From Acidobacteriota bacterium (lineage in GTDB: Bacteria > Acidobacteriota > UBA6911): a stretch of 39,992 nt of DNA. This document shows, in pieces, positions 24,545 to 33,456 of the stretch. The notes under the pieces were generated by a model. The model was not told the origin of the DNA and searched no databases. It saw only the letters and a list, made by a program, of their open reading frames with translations. Location of the stretch: the NCBI GenBank assembly GCA_016933615.1, contig JAFGAO010000045.1, forward strand, positions 1-39,992, given 5' to 3'. Position 1 is the stretch's first letter. Every line of letters begins with the position of its first letter. The position numbers and the translations under genes are program-made.

Positions 24545-25894
24545 ATGTTCAGAGCGTTGCTGTGCGGGTGCCTTGTCTTGAGAGCCTGCCTCGCGTGCGC
24601 CGGGGATGAGGATTTCTATGCCGCGAGGCGGAGCGCGCTTATGGACAGGATCGGCCCGTCGGTCGCGGCGCTTCAGGGTTTGCCGGACAATCGCGTTCTG
24701 GCGCCTTTCAGGCAGGACAATAATTTTTATTACCTGACCGGTGTCGAGACACCGGATGCCCTGCTGCTGCTCGACGGAGTCCGGAGGCAGTCCGTTCTGT
24801 TTCTGCCGCCGCGCGATAAAGAAAGGGAGGATTGGGAGGGTCCGGCGCTTTACGCCGGCCCGGATGCCCGGCTCATAACGGGTGTTGATGCGGTGATGGA
24901 TCTTTCTGAATTTGCGGGCGAGCTGAAGGATCGCCTTAAAAGCCCGCAAGCTCTTTATACTCCGTTTATGCCTTACGAGGCGGCTGCGTCCAGCCGGGAG
25001 CGCTCCTTGCGGTACAACGAAAAGCGCCTGGAAAATGCCTGGGACGGGCGCGCGAGCCGGGAGTCGGCGTTTCGGGAAAAACTGAAACAGGCGTCCGGGC
25101 CGACGGCTGTTCTCAGGGACCTATCCCCCCTGCTCTGCGACATGAGGCGTATCAAGGATGCGCGAGAAATCGAGATCCTCCGTGCCGCGGCGGGAATAGG
25201 GGCTCTGGGATTGAAAGAGGCGATCCGTGCCGCGGAGCCCGGAATGTTCGAGTACCAACTGGCGGCCCTGGCGGAATTCGTCAGCCTGTGGAGCGGTGCA
25301 TCCGGGGAGGCGTTCTTCGCCATCGTCGGGTCCGGGCCCAATTCCTGCATCCTGCACTCCTACGGAAAACAGCGAAGGATGGAAGCGGGAGATATTGTAG
25401 TGATGGACTTCGGGCCGGATTTCCAATATTACGTTTCGGATATCACGAGAACGTTTCCCGTTTCCGGCAAATTCAGCATGGAGCAGGCCCGGGTTTACCG
25501 GATCGTTCTGGAGGCGCAGAAAGCGGCTCTGGATACGGTGCGTCCCGGAGCAACCTTCGCGGATGTCGAGGATGCCGTGCGCCGGGTGCTGGAGCGATCG
25601 GGATACGAAGAATACGGGATGCACGCCGTCAGCCATTATGTGGGCATGTCCGTTCACGACGCCGGGAAGCCCGCGCCTTTTGAGCCCGGCGTCGTGATTG
25701 CGGTGGAACCGGGAGTTTATCTGCCCCAAAAGAACCTTGGGATTCGCATTGAGGATACCGTGCTTGTTACGGAGGGTGGGTGCGATGTTCTCAGCCGCGG
25801 CGCACCGAAAGAGATCGCTGAAATAGAAAGTTTGATGTCATCGGGAAGCGGTTTCCCGGCGCCGCTGTCGGATGCATTCGGGAACGGAAATTAG
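24545..25894 (+). CDS. Exported Xaa-Pro aminopeptidase, M24 family
   Basis: 449 residues from ATG 24545 (a TTG 18 nt earlier is also possible). The signal peptide runs MFRALLCGCLVLRACLACAG. An aminopeptidase-P N-terminal domain (about 20-165) contains DNNFYYLTG. The pita-bread catalytic domain (about 190-430) has the metal ligands in order: two Asp in DFGPDF...SDITRTF, His in HYVGMSVHD, Glu in VEPGVY, and Glu in RIEDTVLV. All five are present, so it should be active with two metal ions, removing N-terminal residues next to Pro. The export signal is unusual against the cytoplasmic PepP of E. coli but fits the two other exported peptidases here. It could also cleave peptides secreted by other cells. 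Confidence 0.88.
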   Translation: MFRALLCGCLVLRACLACAGDEDFYAARRSALMDRIGPSVAALQGLPDNRVLAPFRQDNNFYYLTGVETPDALLLLDGVRRQSVLFLPPRDKEREDWEGPALYAGPDARLITGVDAVMDLSEFAGELKDRLKSPQALYTPFMPYEAAASSRERSLRYNEKRLENAWDGRASRESAFREKLKQASGPTAVLRDLSPLLCDMRRIKDAREIEILRAAAGIGALGLKEAIRAAEPGMFEYQLAALAEFVSLWSGASGEAFFAIVGSGPNSCILHSYGKQRRMEAGDIVVMDFGPDFQYYVSDITRTFPVSGKFSMEQARVYRIVLEAQKAALDTVRPGATFADVEDAVRRVLERSGYEEYGMHAVSHYVGMSVHDAGKPAPFEPGVVIAVEPGVYLPQKNLGIRIEDTVLVTEGGCDVLSRGAPKEIAEIESLMSSGSGFPAPLSDAFGNGN

Positions 25895-25909
25895 CCGCGT
25901 ATCCCCCAA

Positions 25910-25993
25910 CGTCGGCTTTCCGGGAGCGAACGGTAGGCCTGAAATGGGGAACCGACGCAGGATTCATCAAGACTGCCGCCTTTTGCTGCGTCG
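25910..25993 (+). promoter_or_regulatory. Leader with mutually exclusive hairpins upstream of hisD
   Basis: Hairpin A pairs 25910-25915 plus 25917-25921 with 25947-25957 (CGTCGG/CCGACG plus TTTCC/GGGAA with one wobble), 11 pairs with one bulge. Hairpin B pairs CGACGCAG (25953-25960) with CTGCGTCG (25986-25993), 8 perfect pairs. The two share 25953-25957, so only one can form. This is the logic of an attenuator or riboswitch. No His-codon run, no T-box sequence and no T-tract terminator was seen. The class is unknown and the pairing was found by eye. Confidence 0.35.
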
Positions 25994-26036
25994 CAGTAGC
26001 CGGGGCCATGGGCTTTGGTGAAAAAAAGGAATCGAT

Positions 26037-27353
26037 ATGGTCCGCATTTTTTACGAGAAGGACAAGAACAGGCTTTTCAATCGCCTTGAAAAAAGAAAGG
26101 CCGAAGTTTCCGGCGAGATCGCCCGAGCGGCGCGCACCATAATTTCTAATGTAAAAAAGGATGGGGACCGGGCGCTGCTGCGCTATGCCGAGGAATTCGA
26201 CAGAGTCAAAATGAACGCCGGGCAGCTGCGCGTGCAGAGGCAATCCCTGCGCGCAGCGGCGAAAAAGGCCGATCCCGCTCTCGTGCGTGATATGGAAAAA
26301 GCCCTATTCAACATTCACGCTTACCACTCGCGGGAAGTTCAGAAATCGTGGGAATTCTCCAAGCGCGGCGTGGTGCTGGGTCAAAGGGTGCTTCCCATCG
26401 ACAGCGTGGGCGTTTACATCCCCGGAGGAAGCGCAGCGTACCCTTCGTCGGTACTGATGAACGTGATTCCGGCCAAGATCGCGGGCGTCCCACGCATCGT
26501 GGCCGCAACGCCTCCGGGCACGTTCCGGAAGAATCCCATCATAGCCGCCGCCCTGCATGAATTGAATGTGGCGGAAGTGTATCTTGTGGGCGGCGCCCAG
26601 GCGGTAGCGGCCTTGGCCTACGGAACGGCGACGATTCCGCGGGTGGATAAAATCGTCGGGCCCGGGAATGCCTATGTAACGGCCGCCAAAAGGGAAGTTT
26701 TCGGCGCCGTCGATATCGACATGATCGCCGGACCGAGCGAGGTGGTGATTATGGCGACCGCCGAATCCAATCCCCGCTTCATCGCCGCCGATATGCTTTC
26801 CCAGGCGGAGCACGACAGGTCCGCCTGCTCGATCTGCTTTACGGATTCCTATCCGCATGCGGTCTTCATACAGCGCGAGATAGAGGCGCAGCTGAAAACG
26901 CTGTCGAGGGAGGAGATCGCACGGAAATCGCTGGAAGCATACGGCGCCATAGTTGTTATGGCGGACGGGAACCGGGCCGCGGAATGGATCAACGAGATCG
27001 CTCCCGAACACCTGGAGATCTTTTCAAGCCTGCCGCTTTCGACCATCGACCGGGTCCGCAATGCAGGGAGCATATTCTACGGGGACCATTCTCCCGAAGC
27101 CGTCGGAGACTACTTCGCCGGCAGCAACCACGTGCTCCCGACCGGCGGGACCGCGAGATTTTTCTCTCCCCTGGGGGTCTACCACTTTCAACGGAGAACA
27201 GGTATCATCCGGTATACCGAGGAGGAGCTGGCGCGCACCTGGAAGTCCATCGACGCACTGGCCCGGGCGGAAGGCCTGGACGCCCACGCGCAATCGGTGC
27301 GCATCCGGCAGGACGGGCGGAAGTCGAAAAAGAGCGGGGTTAAAAGGAAGTGA
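26037..27353 (+). CDS. hisD: Histidinol dehydrogenase
   Basis: 438 residues, the usual length. It makes histidine from histidinol with two NAD+, the last step of the pathway. Seen in order: VGVYIPGG (about 122), the [10 protein letters not shown] nucleotide-binding segment, GPSEVVIMA, and SQAEHD with the zinc-site Gln and His. Next come APEHLEI with the catalytic Glu-His pair, then [19 protein letters not shown] and the late HAQSVRIRQ His. All expected catalytic and zinc residues are present. It is the first gene of the his run; its last codon overlaps the hisC GTG start (GTGA). The ATG follows AAAAAAAGGA and an unusual structured leader. Confidence 0.96.
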   Translation: MVRIFYEKDKNRLFNRLEKRKAEVSGEIARAARTIISNVKKDGDRALLRYAEEFDRVKMNAGQLRVQRQSLRAAAKKADPALVRDMEKALFNIHAYHSREVQKSWEFSKRGVVLGQRVLPIDSVGVYIPGGSAAYPSSVLMNVIPAKIAGVPRIVAATPPGTFRKNPIIAAALHELNVAEVYLVGGAQAVAALAYGTATIPRVDKIVGPGNAYVTAAKREVFGAVDIDMIAGPSEVVIMATAESNPRFIAADMLSQAEHDRSACSICFTDSYPHAVFIQREIEAQLKTLSREEIARKSLEAYGAIVVMADGNRAAEWINEIAPEHLEIFSSLPLSTIDRVRNAGSIFYGDHSPEAVGDYFAGSNHVLPTGGTARFFSPLGVYHFQRRTGIIRYTEEELARTWKSIDALARAEGLDAHAQSVRIRQDGRKSKKSGVKRK

Positions 27354-28465
27354 AAACAAACGATCCCTTGAGCGGCGTCAAATCCCGGGTTCTGAAGGTC
27401 CCGGCTTATTCGCTGCATGCCTACGAAGCGGAGATCAAGCTCAACCAGAACGAAAATCCCTTCGATTTTCCCGCGGATCTCAAGGAAGAGGTGTTTCGTC
27501 GCTTCAGGGTCCGGGAGTGGTCGCGCTACCCCGATTTTGTTCCCGATTCGGTTCGGAAACTGTTGGCGGATTTTGCCGGCTGGCGCAAAGACGGCGTTCT
27601 GGTGGGCAACGGCTCCAATGAACTGCTCCAGGCCGCTTTAATGGTGCTCGTCGACAACGGGACCAAAGTGGGGATCCCGGCACCGACCTTCACCGTGTAC
27701 GGGCTGATTGCTTCCATCCTGGGCGCGGAGATCATTCCGATACCGCTCGATCCCGATATGCGCTATAACGTCGACGAGATTCTATCCGGATCTGCAGGCG
27801 CGGGAGCCGGAGTCCTGATCCTGAACACTCCCAACAATCCGACCGGATCGGTTATAAGCAATGATGATTTGAAGCGGGTGCTGGAGGAATTCCCGGGGCA
27901 TGTTCTTCTGGACGAAGCCTATTTCGAATTCTGGGGACATACCGCCCTGGAATTGCTCGAGGAGTATCCCCGGCTGATTATCACCCGGACATTTTCCAAG
28001 GCCATGGGCATGGCGGGTCTCAGGGTAGGGTACCTGCTTGCTGACGAAGCCCTGGTTTCGGAGATTTCAAAAGCGAAGCTTCCCTACAATGTCAACCAGT
28101 TCAGCCTCACGGCGGCCGAAGTGGCGGTGGAAAACAGGGAAAGGTTCCGCCCGGCGATCGAGGCGGTTTTGAAAGAGAGGGGCAGGCTGGGCCGGGAACT
28201 GGGCGGGATTCCCGGGATCAAAGTCTATCCTTCGGAGGCGAACTTCTTTCTGATTGAAGTGCCGGTCGATCCGCGTCTGCTGTTCGGCGACCTTTACCGT
28301 CAGGGAATTTTGATAAGGGATGTTTCTTCCTACCCGATGCTTTCGAAGTGCCTGCGGATCAGCGTGGGAACCCGCGGGGAAAACGATCGATTGCTGTCCG
28401 CGCTGCGGGCCGCCGTCGGGCGCAGAATGCCCGGCGGTCCGGAAGGCGCCCGGGAATCCATATGA
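27350..28465 (+). CDS. hisC: Histidinol-phosphate aminotransferase
   Basis: 371 residues, a fold-type I PLP aminotransferase. It converts imidazole-acetol phosphate to histidinol phosphate using glutamate. Family marks: LNQNENPFD at the start, NGSNELLQ, APTFTVYG, NTPNNPTGS, the LLDEAYFEF Asp that holds the pyridine ring, the PLP Lys in TFSKAMGMAGLRVGY, and the final RISVGTRGEND with the substrate-carboxylate Arg. It starts at GTG 27350, overlapping hisD by 4 nt, with AAAGGAAG upstream, and its stop overlaps hisB by 4 nt. Coupled translation of hisD-C-B is likely. Confidence 0.96.
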   Translation: MKTNDPLSGVKSRVLKVPAYSLHAYEAEIKLNQNENPFDFPADLKEEVFRRFRVREWSRYPDFVPDSVRKLLADFAGWRKDGVLVGNGSNELLQAALMVLVDNGTKVGIPAPTFTVYGLIASILGAEIIPIPLDPDMRYNVDEILSGSAGAGAGVLILNTPNNPTGSVISNDDLKRVLEEFPGHVLLDEAYFEFWGHTALELLEEYPRLIITRTFSKAMGMAGLRVGYLLADEALVSEISKAKLPYNVNQFSLTAAEVAVENRERFRPAIEAVLKERGRLGRELGGIPGIKVYPSEANFFLIEVPVDPRLLFGDLYRQGILIRDVSSYPMLSKCLRISVGTRGENDRLLSALRAAVGRRMPGGPEGARESI

Positions 28466-29052
28466 GCGAAAGAAAAACAACGGTCAAAAGAAAAACAAGC
28501 GAAACGGATGTGTCCGTTACGCTGAATCTTGACGGAACCGGACTGGGGAATATCCGGACGGGCGTACAGTTTCTGGATCATATGCTGACGCTCTTTGCCA
28601 AGCACGGCGTTTTCGATCTGGACGTCTCCTGCACGGGGGATCTTGCCGTGGACGCGCATCATTCCGTCGAAGATATCGGCATATGCCTGGGATCGGCCCT
28701 GGATAAAACTCTCGGCGACAAATCGGGATTGACAAGGTTCGCGCACGCCTATTTCCCGATGGACGAAACCCTGGTTCGCGTAGTTATGGATCTTTCAGGG
28801 CGCCCCTACCTGGTTTACAACGTCAGGGTCGAACGGGAAAGGGTCGGGGAATTCGACGCGGACCTGATCGAGGAATTCTGGAAGGCCGTCGTGACCCATG
28901 CCCGGGTCAATATGCATATCGAGCTGCTTTACGGACGCAATACCCACCATATTTTCGAGGCAATATTCAAGGCGGCCGCCCGGGCCCTCAGCCTGGCGTC
29001 CCGCATCGATGCGCGCATAGAAGGCGTGCCGTCCACCAAAGGAGTGCTTTAG
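28462..29052 (+). CDS. hisB: Imidazoleglycerol-phosphate dehydratase
   Basis: 196 residues, the monofunctional form with no histidinol-phosphatase domain, so the phosphatase step needs another gene outside the window. The Mn-binding motifs are complete: FLDHML, DAHHSVEDIG, and the repeat-related GRNTHHIFEA near the end. The ending PSTKGVL is typical. ATG 28462 overlaps the hisC stop (ATGA). A frame open from 28348 only reads through the hisC 3' end and is not used. The N-terminal tail is unusually basic (SERKTTVKRKT). Confidence 0.96.
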   Translation: MSERKTTVKRKTSETDVSVTLNLDGTGLGNIRTGVQFLDHMLTLFAKHGVFDLDVSCTGDLAVDAHHSVEDIGICLGSALDKTLGDKSGLTRFAHAYFPMDETLVRVVMDLSGRPYLVYNVRVERERVGEFDADLIEEFWKAVVTHARVNMHIELLYGRNTHHIFEAIFKAAARALSLASRIDARIEGVPSTKGVL

Positions 29053-29053
29053 T

Positions 29054-29674
29054 TTGACGCCGATCACGGAAACGGTCATTGTCGACTACGGGATGGGGAA
29101 TCTCCGAAGCGTCGAAAAAGCATTGGAGCATGCGGGCGGCCGCCCCTTGATTTCCGGCGATCCCGAAAGGGTCCGCAACGCGGACCGGCTGATACTGCCC
29201 GGCGTAGGCGCATTCGGCGATGCGATGAAAAACCTGAAGCAAAAAGGTCTGGATGGGGCGCTGCGCCAGGCGGTGCGGGGCGGAACCCCCCTTCTCGGCC
29301 TGTGCCTCGGATTGCAGCTCCTGTTTACCCGGAGCGAGGAGTTCGGCAGCCACGAAGGTTTGGATCTGATCCCGGGCAGCGTCCTGAGAATCAACGAGCC
29401 TGGTCTGCGGGTGCCGCATGTGGGCTGGAATCAGGTTGAAGGGAGCCGGCCCAACCCCCTGCTCGAGGGAATAGCCGAGGGCAGTTATTTTTATTTCGTT
29501 CATTCTTTTTATGTGCAGCCGGATGACCCTGCCGACGTTTTGCGCTGGACCAGCTACGGATTTCGTTTCTGCTCGATCGCCTGCCGCGAAAAGGTTTGGG
29601 GAGCCCAGTTTCATCCCGAAAAGAGCCAGGAAGCCGGAAAACGGCTCCTGCGCAATTTTCTGACAATCCTGTAA
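29054..29674 (+). CDS. hisH: Imidazole glycerol phosphate synthase, glutaminase subunit
   Basis: 206 residues, class I glutamine amidotransferase that feeds ammonia to HisF. Features: VDYGMGNLRSVEKAL, LPGVGAFGDAM, the nucleophile Cys in GLCLGLQLLF, PHVGWN, and the His-Glu pair in AQFHPEKS. The start TTG at 29054 lies one base after the hisB stop, with AAAGGAG placed in the hisB end; it gives exactly the normal N-terminus, so a TTG start is well supported. Its partner hisF is not adjacent but follows hisA. Confidence 0.95.
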   Translation: MTPITETVIVDYGMGNLRSVEKALEHAGGRPLISGDPERVRNADRLILPGVGAFGDAMKNLKQKGLDGALRQAVRGGTPLLGLCLGLQLLFTRSEEFGSHEGLDLIPGSVLRINEPGLRVPHVGWNQVEGSRPNPLLEGIAEGSYFYFVHSFYVQPDDPADVLRWTSYGFRFCSIACREKVWGAQFHPEKSQEAGKRLLRNFLTIL

Positions 29675-29804
29675 AGAACGGAAGGGCTGCAATAGACATT
29701 CGGCGCTTTCCCCGTGAGCTGGACCCGCCGCACAGTCTGCGGGAAACGGCCGGGGCGGCACCCGGAATTCTGTTGAATATTTTTATAGTGAAAGATTCTT
29801 TACA

Positions 29805-30566
29805 ATGACGAACGGCACGCCCCGGTTTGAATTGATTCCGGCGGTAGATTTGAAGGGAGGCAAATGCGTCCGGCTTCAGGAGGGCATCGCTTCCAGGTCT
29901 ACCGAATACAGCGATGATCCGGTGTCCACGGCCCTGCACTGGGAAGCTCAGGGCGCGACGCGGCTCCACCTTGTGGATCTCGACGGGGCTTTCTCCGGCG
30001 AGTCGGCGCATCTTCCTATTGCAAAATCCATTTTCCGGGCGCTGAAAATACCCGTGCAGTTCGGGGGCGGCCTGCGGACCCTGGAACAGATAGAGGCCGT
30101 ACTGGATCTTGGCGCTGAAAGGGCCATTGTGGGTACGGCGGCGGTGGAAAATCCCTCCATGGTCGGGGAGGCCGTGAAACGCAATCCCGGAGCGATCGTT
30201 GCGGGAATCGACGCCCGTCAGGGAAAGGTCGTGTCGCGCGGATGGACGGAAAAAACGGTTGTGTCCGCCGTGGATCTGGCACGCCGGATGAAAGACGCCG
30301 GGATCCCGCGGATCATTTATACCGATGTGTCCCGGGACGGAATGCTCCGCGGAGTCAATTGGGAGGAAACCGAAAATGTCTGCTCCAAGGCCGGGGTCCG
30401 GGTGATAGCCAGCGGAGGGGTGTCGGGCGTGGAGGATGTGCGGAAATTGTGGGAGCGCCGCGGCTGCGGGATCGAGGGCGTCATCCTTGGAAGGGCGCTG
30501 TACGATAAGAGAATCGACTTCGCCGATCTCCGCAAACAAGTGCTCTCCTGGAAATCCGACGGATGA
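29805..30566 (+). CDS. hisA: Phosphoribosylformimino-5-aminoimidazole carboxamide ribotide isomerase
   Basis: 253 residues, (beta-alpha)8 barrel. The catalytic Asp is in IPAVDLKGG and the second in IYTDVSRDG; the phosphate-binding half-barrel repeats are QFGGGLRT and ASGGVS. Length and order are normal. It lies 130 nt after hisH, more than the packed genes before it; that gap ends in an AT-rich stretch that might hold a second promoter, but I see no clean -35/-10 pair. The 182 nt after it contain a large palindromic repeat. Confidence 0.95.
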   Translation: MTNGTPRFELIPAVDLKGGKCVRLQEGIASRSTEYSDDPVSTALHWEAQGATRLHLVDLDGAFSGESAHLPIAKSIFRALKIPVQFGGGLRTLEQIEAVLDLGAERAIVGTAAVENPSMVGEAVKRNPGAIVAGIDARQGKVVSRGWTEKTVVSAVDLARRMKDAGIPRIIYTDVSRDGMLRGVNWEETENVCSKAGVRVIASGGVSGVEDVRKLWERRGCGIEGVILGRALYDKRIDFADLRKQVLSWKSDG

Positions 30567-30577
30567 ATAAAAAAATC

Positions 30578-30656
30578 ACCGCAGAGACGCGGAGTTCGCG
30601 GAGATGCTGAGAAAAAATATTTTTATATCTCTGCGTTACTCCGCGTTCTCTGCGGT
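30578..30656. repeat. Large palindromic intergenic repeat between hisA and hisF
   Basis: Arms 30578-30605 and 30627-30656 are near-perfect inverse copies, starting ACCGCAGAGA and ending TCTCTGCGGT, around a core with AAAAATATTTTT. As RNA it would form a hairpin of nearly 28 pairs. Arms of this wording recur in intergenic repeats of other bacteria as I remember them. It starts 12 nt after the hisA stop. Confidence 0.75.
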
Positions 30657-30685
30657 TCCGCGGCGGGCTTTTAAATGTTACCGGC

Positions 30686-30713
30686 TTTCTTTGCGTTTCT
30701 TTCTTTGCGTTTC
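30686..30713. repeat. Tandem 14-bp direct repeat
   Basis: Two exact, contiguous copies of TTTCTTTGCGTTTC, 30686-30699 and 30700-30713, next to the palindrome and 35 nt before hisF. They share the TTTGCGTT core with part of the palindrome's word set, and may be a decayed edge of the same element. Confidence 0.6.
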
Positions 30714-30748
30714 TGATGGTCCGATAGTACGGGAAAAGGATTGGTAAT

Positions 30749-31525
30749 ATGCTGGCGAAAAGAATTATCCCCTGTCTGGACGTCCGCGACGGGCGCGTCG
30801 TCAAAGGAACCCGTTTCGTAAATCTCGTCGATGCGGGGGACCCGGTGGAGGCCGCCGCACGATACGATTCCGAGGGCGCCGACGAACTGATTTTTTTGGA
30901 TATCACGGCGTCTTCCGACCGCAGGGATATAGTGACGCGAATGGTGCGCTCCGTCGCGGACCGGATTTCCATTCCCTTTACCGTGGGCGGGGGATTGCGA
31001 ACGCTTGAAGACATTCAGGCGATTTTGAGGGCAGGCGCCGACAAGATTTCATTGAACACTTCGGCCGTAGAAAATCCGGGATTCATTTCCGAGGCTTCGA
31101 GGTATTTCGGATCGCAGTGCATTGTCGTGGCCATCGATGCGCGCAGGGCGCTTCCCTGGAATCCGGATGCGCCCCGATGGGAGGTGACCACCCACGGCGG
31201 GAGGGTATCCCGCTCCAGGGAAGCCGTTGAATGGGCCGTCGCTGCGGCCCGGGAAGGTGCGGGGGAAATACTGTTGACGTCCATGGACCGCGACGGCACT
31301 AAAGACGGCTACGACAACATTCTCAACGCCAGAGTTGCCGGAATGGTGGATATCCCCGTCATCGCCTCCGGGGGGTGCGGATCGCTCGAGCATATCGCGG
31401 ATGCGTTTACCGAAGGCAACGCGAGTGCCGCTCTGGCTGCTTCCATTTTTCATTTCGGACAGCATACTATTTCCGAGTGCAAAAGATTCCTGCATGAGCT
31501 TGGAATACCCGTACGCTTGACTTAG
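30749..31525 (+). CDS. hisF: Imidazole glycerol phosphate synthase, cyclase subunit
   Basis: 258 residues, (beta-alpha)8 barrel that closes the imidazole ring with ammonia from HisH. Catalytic Asp residues are in [14 protein letters not shown] (D11) and [23 protein letters not shown] and [10 protein letters not shown] form the phosphate sites. Length is normal. It carries its own start region after the palindromic repeat. GGATTGGTAAT before the ATG is a weak ribosome binding site. Confidence 0.95.
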   Translation: MLAKRIIPCLDVRDGRVVKGTRFVNLVDAGDPVEAAARYDSEGADELIFLDITASSDRRDIVTRMVRSVADRISIPFTVGGGLRTLEDIQAILRAGADKISLNTSAVENPGFISEASRYFGSQCIVVAIDARRALPWNPDAPRWEVTTHGGRVSRSREAVEWAVAAAREGAGEILLTSMDRDGTKDGYDNILNARVAGMVDIPVIASGGCGSLEHIADAFTEGNASAALAASIFHFGQHTISECKRFLHELGIPVRLT

Positions 31526-31591
31526 TGCTCGCGCCAAATTGGAAACTTAATTTTTGCGCGAACCCTTGGGAGTTTCGTCCGGATTGTGTTT

Positions 31592-31597
31592 TATAAT
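31592..31597 (+). promoter_or_regulatory. Possible -10 element upstream of hisI
   Basis: A consensus TATAAT in an AT-rich patch 115 nt before hisI. The best -35 at a normal distance is poor, so this is only a hint that hisI-glgC has its own promoter. A hairpin TCGCGC/GCGCGA lies just upstream, after the hisF stop. Confidence 0.25.
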
Positions 31598-31711
31598 ATG
31601 ATTCACTGTGATTGAAAATAGGGCAAGGATCATCCGGACCGGGAGCCTGTGCGCAATGCCCCTTGTCGCGATGCATTCCAGGACCGCCTTTAGTGGGAGA
31701 TATTCGGGATA

Positions 31712-32047
31712 ATGAAGAAAATAGAAGAGCTTCGATGGGGATCCGACGGCTTGATCCCGGCCGTTGTGCAGGATGCCGCGACCGGGGAGGTCCTGACGGT
31801 TGCGTATGTAAGCCTCGAAAGCATGGCCAGGATGCGCGAAATCGGGGAGACGGTTTTTTTCAGCCGCAGCCGTCAATGCCTTTGGCACAAGGGAGAAACG
31901 TCGGGGAACACCCAGAAGGTGGTCAATATTTTTACGGACTGCGACGAAGACGCCCTGGTCATCCGGGTGCGGCCGAACGGTCCGGCCTGCCATACGGGGG
32001 CGCGTTCCTGTTTTTACGAGGAAGTGGAGGGGTTTAAAAAGGAATAG
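31712..32047 (+). CDS. hisI: Phosphoribosyl-AMP cyclohydrolase
   Basis: 111 residues, HisI domain alone with no fused HisE pyrophosphohydrolase. Family marks: [36 protein letters not shown], the metal-binding [11 protein letters not shown] and [12 protein letters not shown]. It opens the ring of phosphoribosyl-AMP. hisE and hisG must lie elsewhere. It is the last his gene; glgC follows after 57 nt, so the two may share a transcript. Confidence 0.95.
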   Translation: MKKIEELRWGSDGLIPAVVQDAATGEVLTVAYVSLESMARMREIGETVFFSRSRQCLWHKGETSGNTQKVVNIFTDCDEDALVIRVRPNGPACHTGARSCFYEEVEGFKKE

Positions 32048-32104
32048 ATATTTCGGAGTGCAGTTCCGGCATAAGCCGGAAAAATCGATCGATGGGAGAT
32101 CCGT

Positions 32105-33364
32105 ATGCAGGATGTTTTGGGAGTCGTCCTGGGGGGCGGAAAGGGGGAACGGCTGTTCCCCCTTACGAAATTCCGCAGCAAACCTGCAGTGCCGCTGGGA
32201 GGGAAATACCGGCTTGTCGATATCCCCATCAGCAACTGCCTGAATTCGGGCATCAACAGGATATTCGTCCTGACTCAATTCAATTCGGCTTCCTTGAACA
32301 AACACGTCGCGCATACCTACAAATTTGATATGTTCAGCGGCGGCTTCGTGGACATTCTTGCCGCCGAGCAGACCCCCGAAAGTTCGCAGTGGTACCAGGG
32401 AACAGCGGACGCGGTCCGGCAGAGCATCAAGCATTTTCTGCCCTACGGAGATTCCGGACTTATCGTCATACTTTCAGGGGATCAGCTGTATCAGATGGAT
32501 CTGAGGGGATTGATACGGTGCCACACCGGGAACGGGGCGGATATATCCGTCGCAGCGAAGCCGGTTCCCGCTGAAAGCGCTGTAGATCTGGGCATTCTCA
32601 AAGCCCGGCCGGACGGCAGAGTGGTCGCATTCAAGGAAAAGCCCAGGCCTGAGGAGCTGGCTACAGTCCGGAGCGACGCGCCTGTGGACGGGGATCGCGC
32701 CTATCTGGCCAATATGGGTATTTACGTTTTTCACGCAAAATTCCTCATCAAGCTGCTGAACGAATCGAACGCGGTGGATTTCGGGAAGGAGCTCATACCC
32801 CAGTCGGTCGACAAATATAAGGTCTTCAGCTGCCTGTTTGACGGCTATTGGGAAGATGTCGGTACGATACGGACTTTTTTTGAAGCGAACCTCGCGCTGA
32901 CAAGCTCTTTGCCCGAGTTCAATTTTTACGATATGCAGATGCCGATTTACACCCATCCGCGAAACCTGCCCGGTTCCAAGCTCAACAACTGCGACGTCCA
33001 TCAATCCATCATAGCGGACGGCTGCATTCTCAACGGCGCCGATATCACGCATTCCATTATCGGTGTTCGCAGCCGGATCGGGGGCGGGACCACGGTCAAG
33101 CGGTCCGTTATCATGGGGGCGGACCGTTACGAGACCTTCGAGCAGATAAAAGAGAATCAGGCGAAACAGATCTCGAACATCGGGATAGGCAATCACTGCA
33201 CGATCATCAACGCCATCGTCGACAAGGATGTCCGGATCGGCGACAACGTCTCCATCATCAACGCGCACAACCTCCAGGAAAAAGACGGGGAAAACTACTA
33301 CATCCGGGACGGAATCATCATCATTCCCAAACGCGTCTGGATCCCCAGCGGCACCGTAATATGA
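32105..33364 (+). CDS. glgC: Glucose-1-phosphate adenylyltransferase
   Basis: 419 residues. It makes ADP-glucose, the committed step of glycogen synthesis. The nucleotide-binding start is VLGGGKGERLFPLTKFRSKPAVPLGG-like (32105 onward; the loop GGGKGERL and the K in RSKPAV are seen). WYQGTADAVRQ, LSGDQLYQMD and FKEKP are kept, and the left-handed beta-helix C-terminus ends in a cyanobacterial/plant-like IIPKRVWIPSGTVI. The wording is closer to the cyanobacterial/plant type than to enteric GlgC. GGGAG precedes the ATG. No other glg gene is near. It ends at a strong bidirectional terminator. Confidence 0.93.
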   Translation: MQDVLGVVLGGGKGERLFPLTKFRSKPAVPLGGKYRLVDIPISNCLNSGINRIFVLTQFNSASLNKHVAHTYKFDMFSGGFVDILAAEQTPESSQWYQGTADAVRQSIKHFLPYGDSGLIVILSGDQLYQMDLRGLIRCHTGNGADISVAAKPVPAESAVDLGILKARPDGRVVAFKEKPRPEELATVRSDAPVDGDRAYLANMGIYVFHAKFLIKLLNESNAVDFGKELIPQSVDKYKVFSCLFDGYWEDVGTIRTFFEANLALTSSLPEFNFYDMQMPIYTHPRNLPGSKLNNCDVHQSIIADGCILNGADITHSIIGVRSRIGGGTTVKRSVIMGADRYETFEQIKENQAKQISNIGIGNHCTIINAIVDKDVRIGDNVSIINAHNLQEKDGENYYIRDGIIIIPKRVWIPSGTVI

Positions 33365-33387
33365 TTCCTGAGGCTGCGGATAAAAAG

Positions 33388-33428
33388 AAAAAACTCCTCC
33401 ATCGGAATCGTGAACGGAGGAGTTTTTT
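33388..33428. terminator. Bidirectional intrinsic terminator between glgC and the H1-like gene
   Basis: AAAAAACTCCTCC (33388-33400) is mirrored exactly by GGAGGAGTTTTTT (33416-33428) around a 15-base loop. It has a T run on both strands, 23 nt after glgC and 28 nt after the convergent gene. This is the clearest terminator in the window. Confidence 0.9.
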
Positions 33429-33456
33429 CCAAATAGGAAAACTGCGATCCTATCGG

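Noticed and set aside
25895-26036. Cyclic di-GMP (GEMM) riboswitch before hisD
   Set aside because: AGTAGCCGGGG looks like a GEMM 3' part, but the conserved GGCAAACC and ACGCAAAGCC segments are absent.
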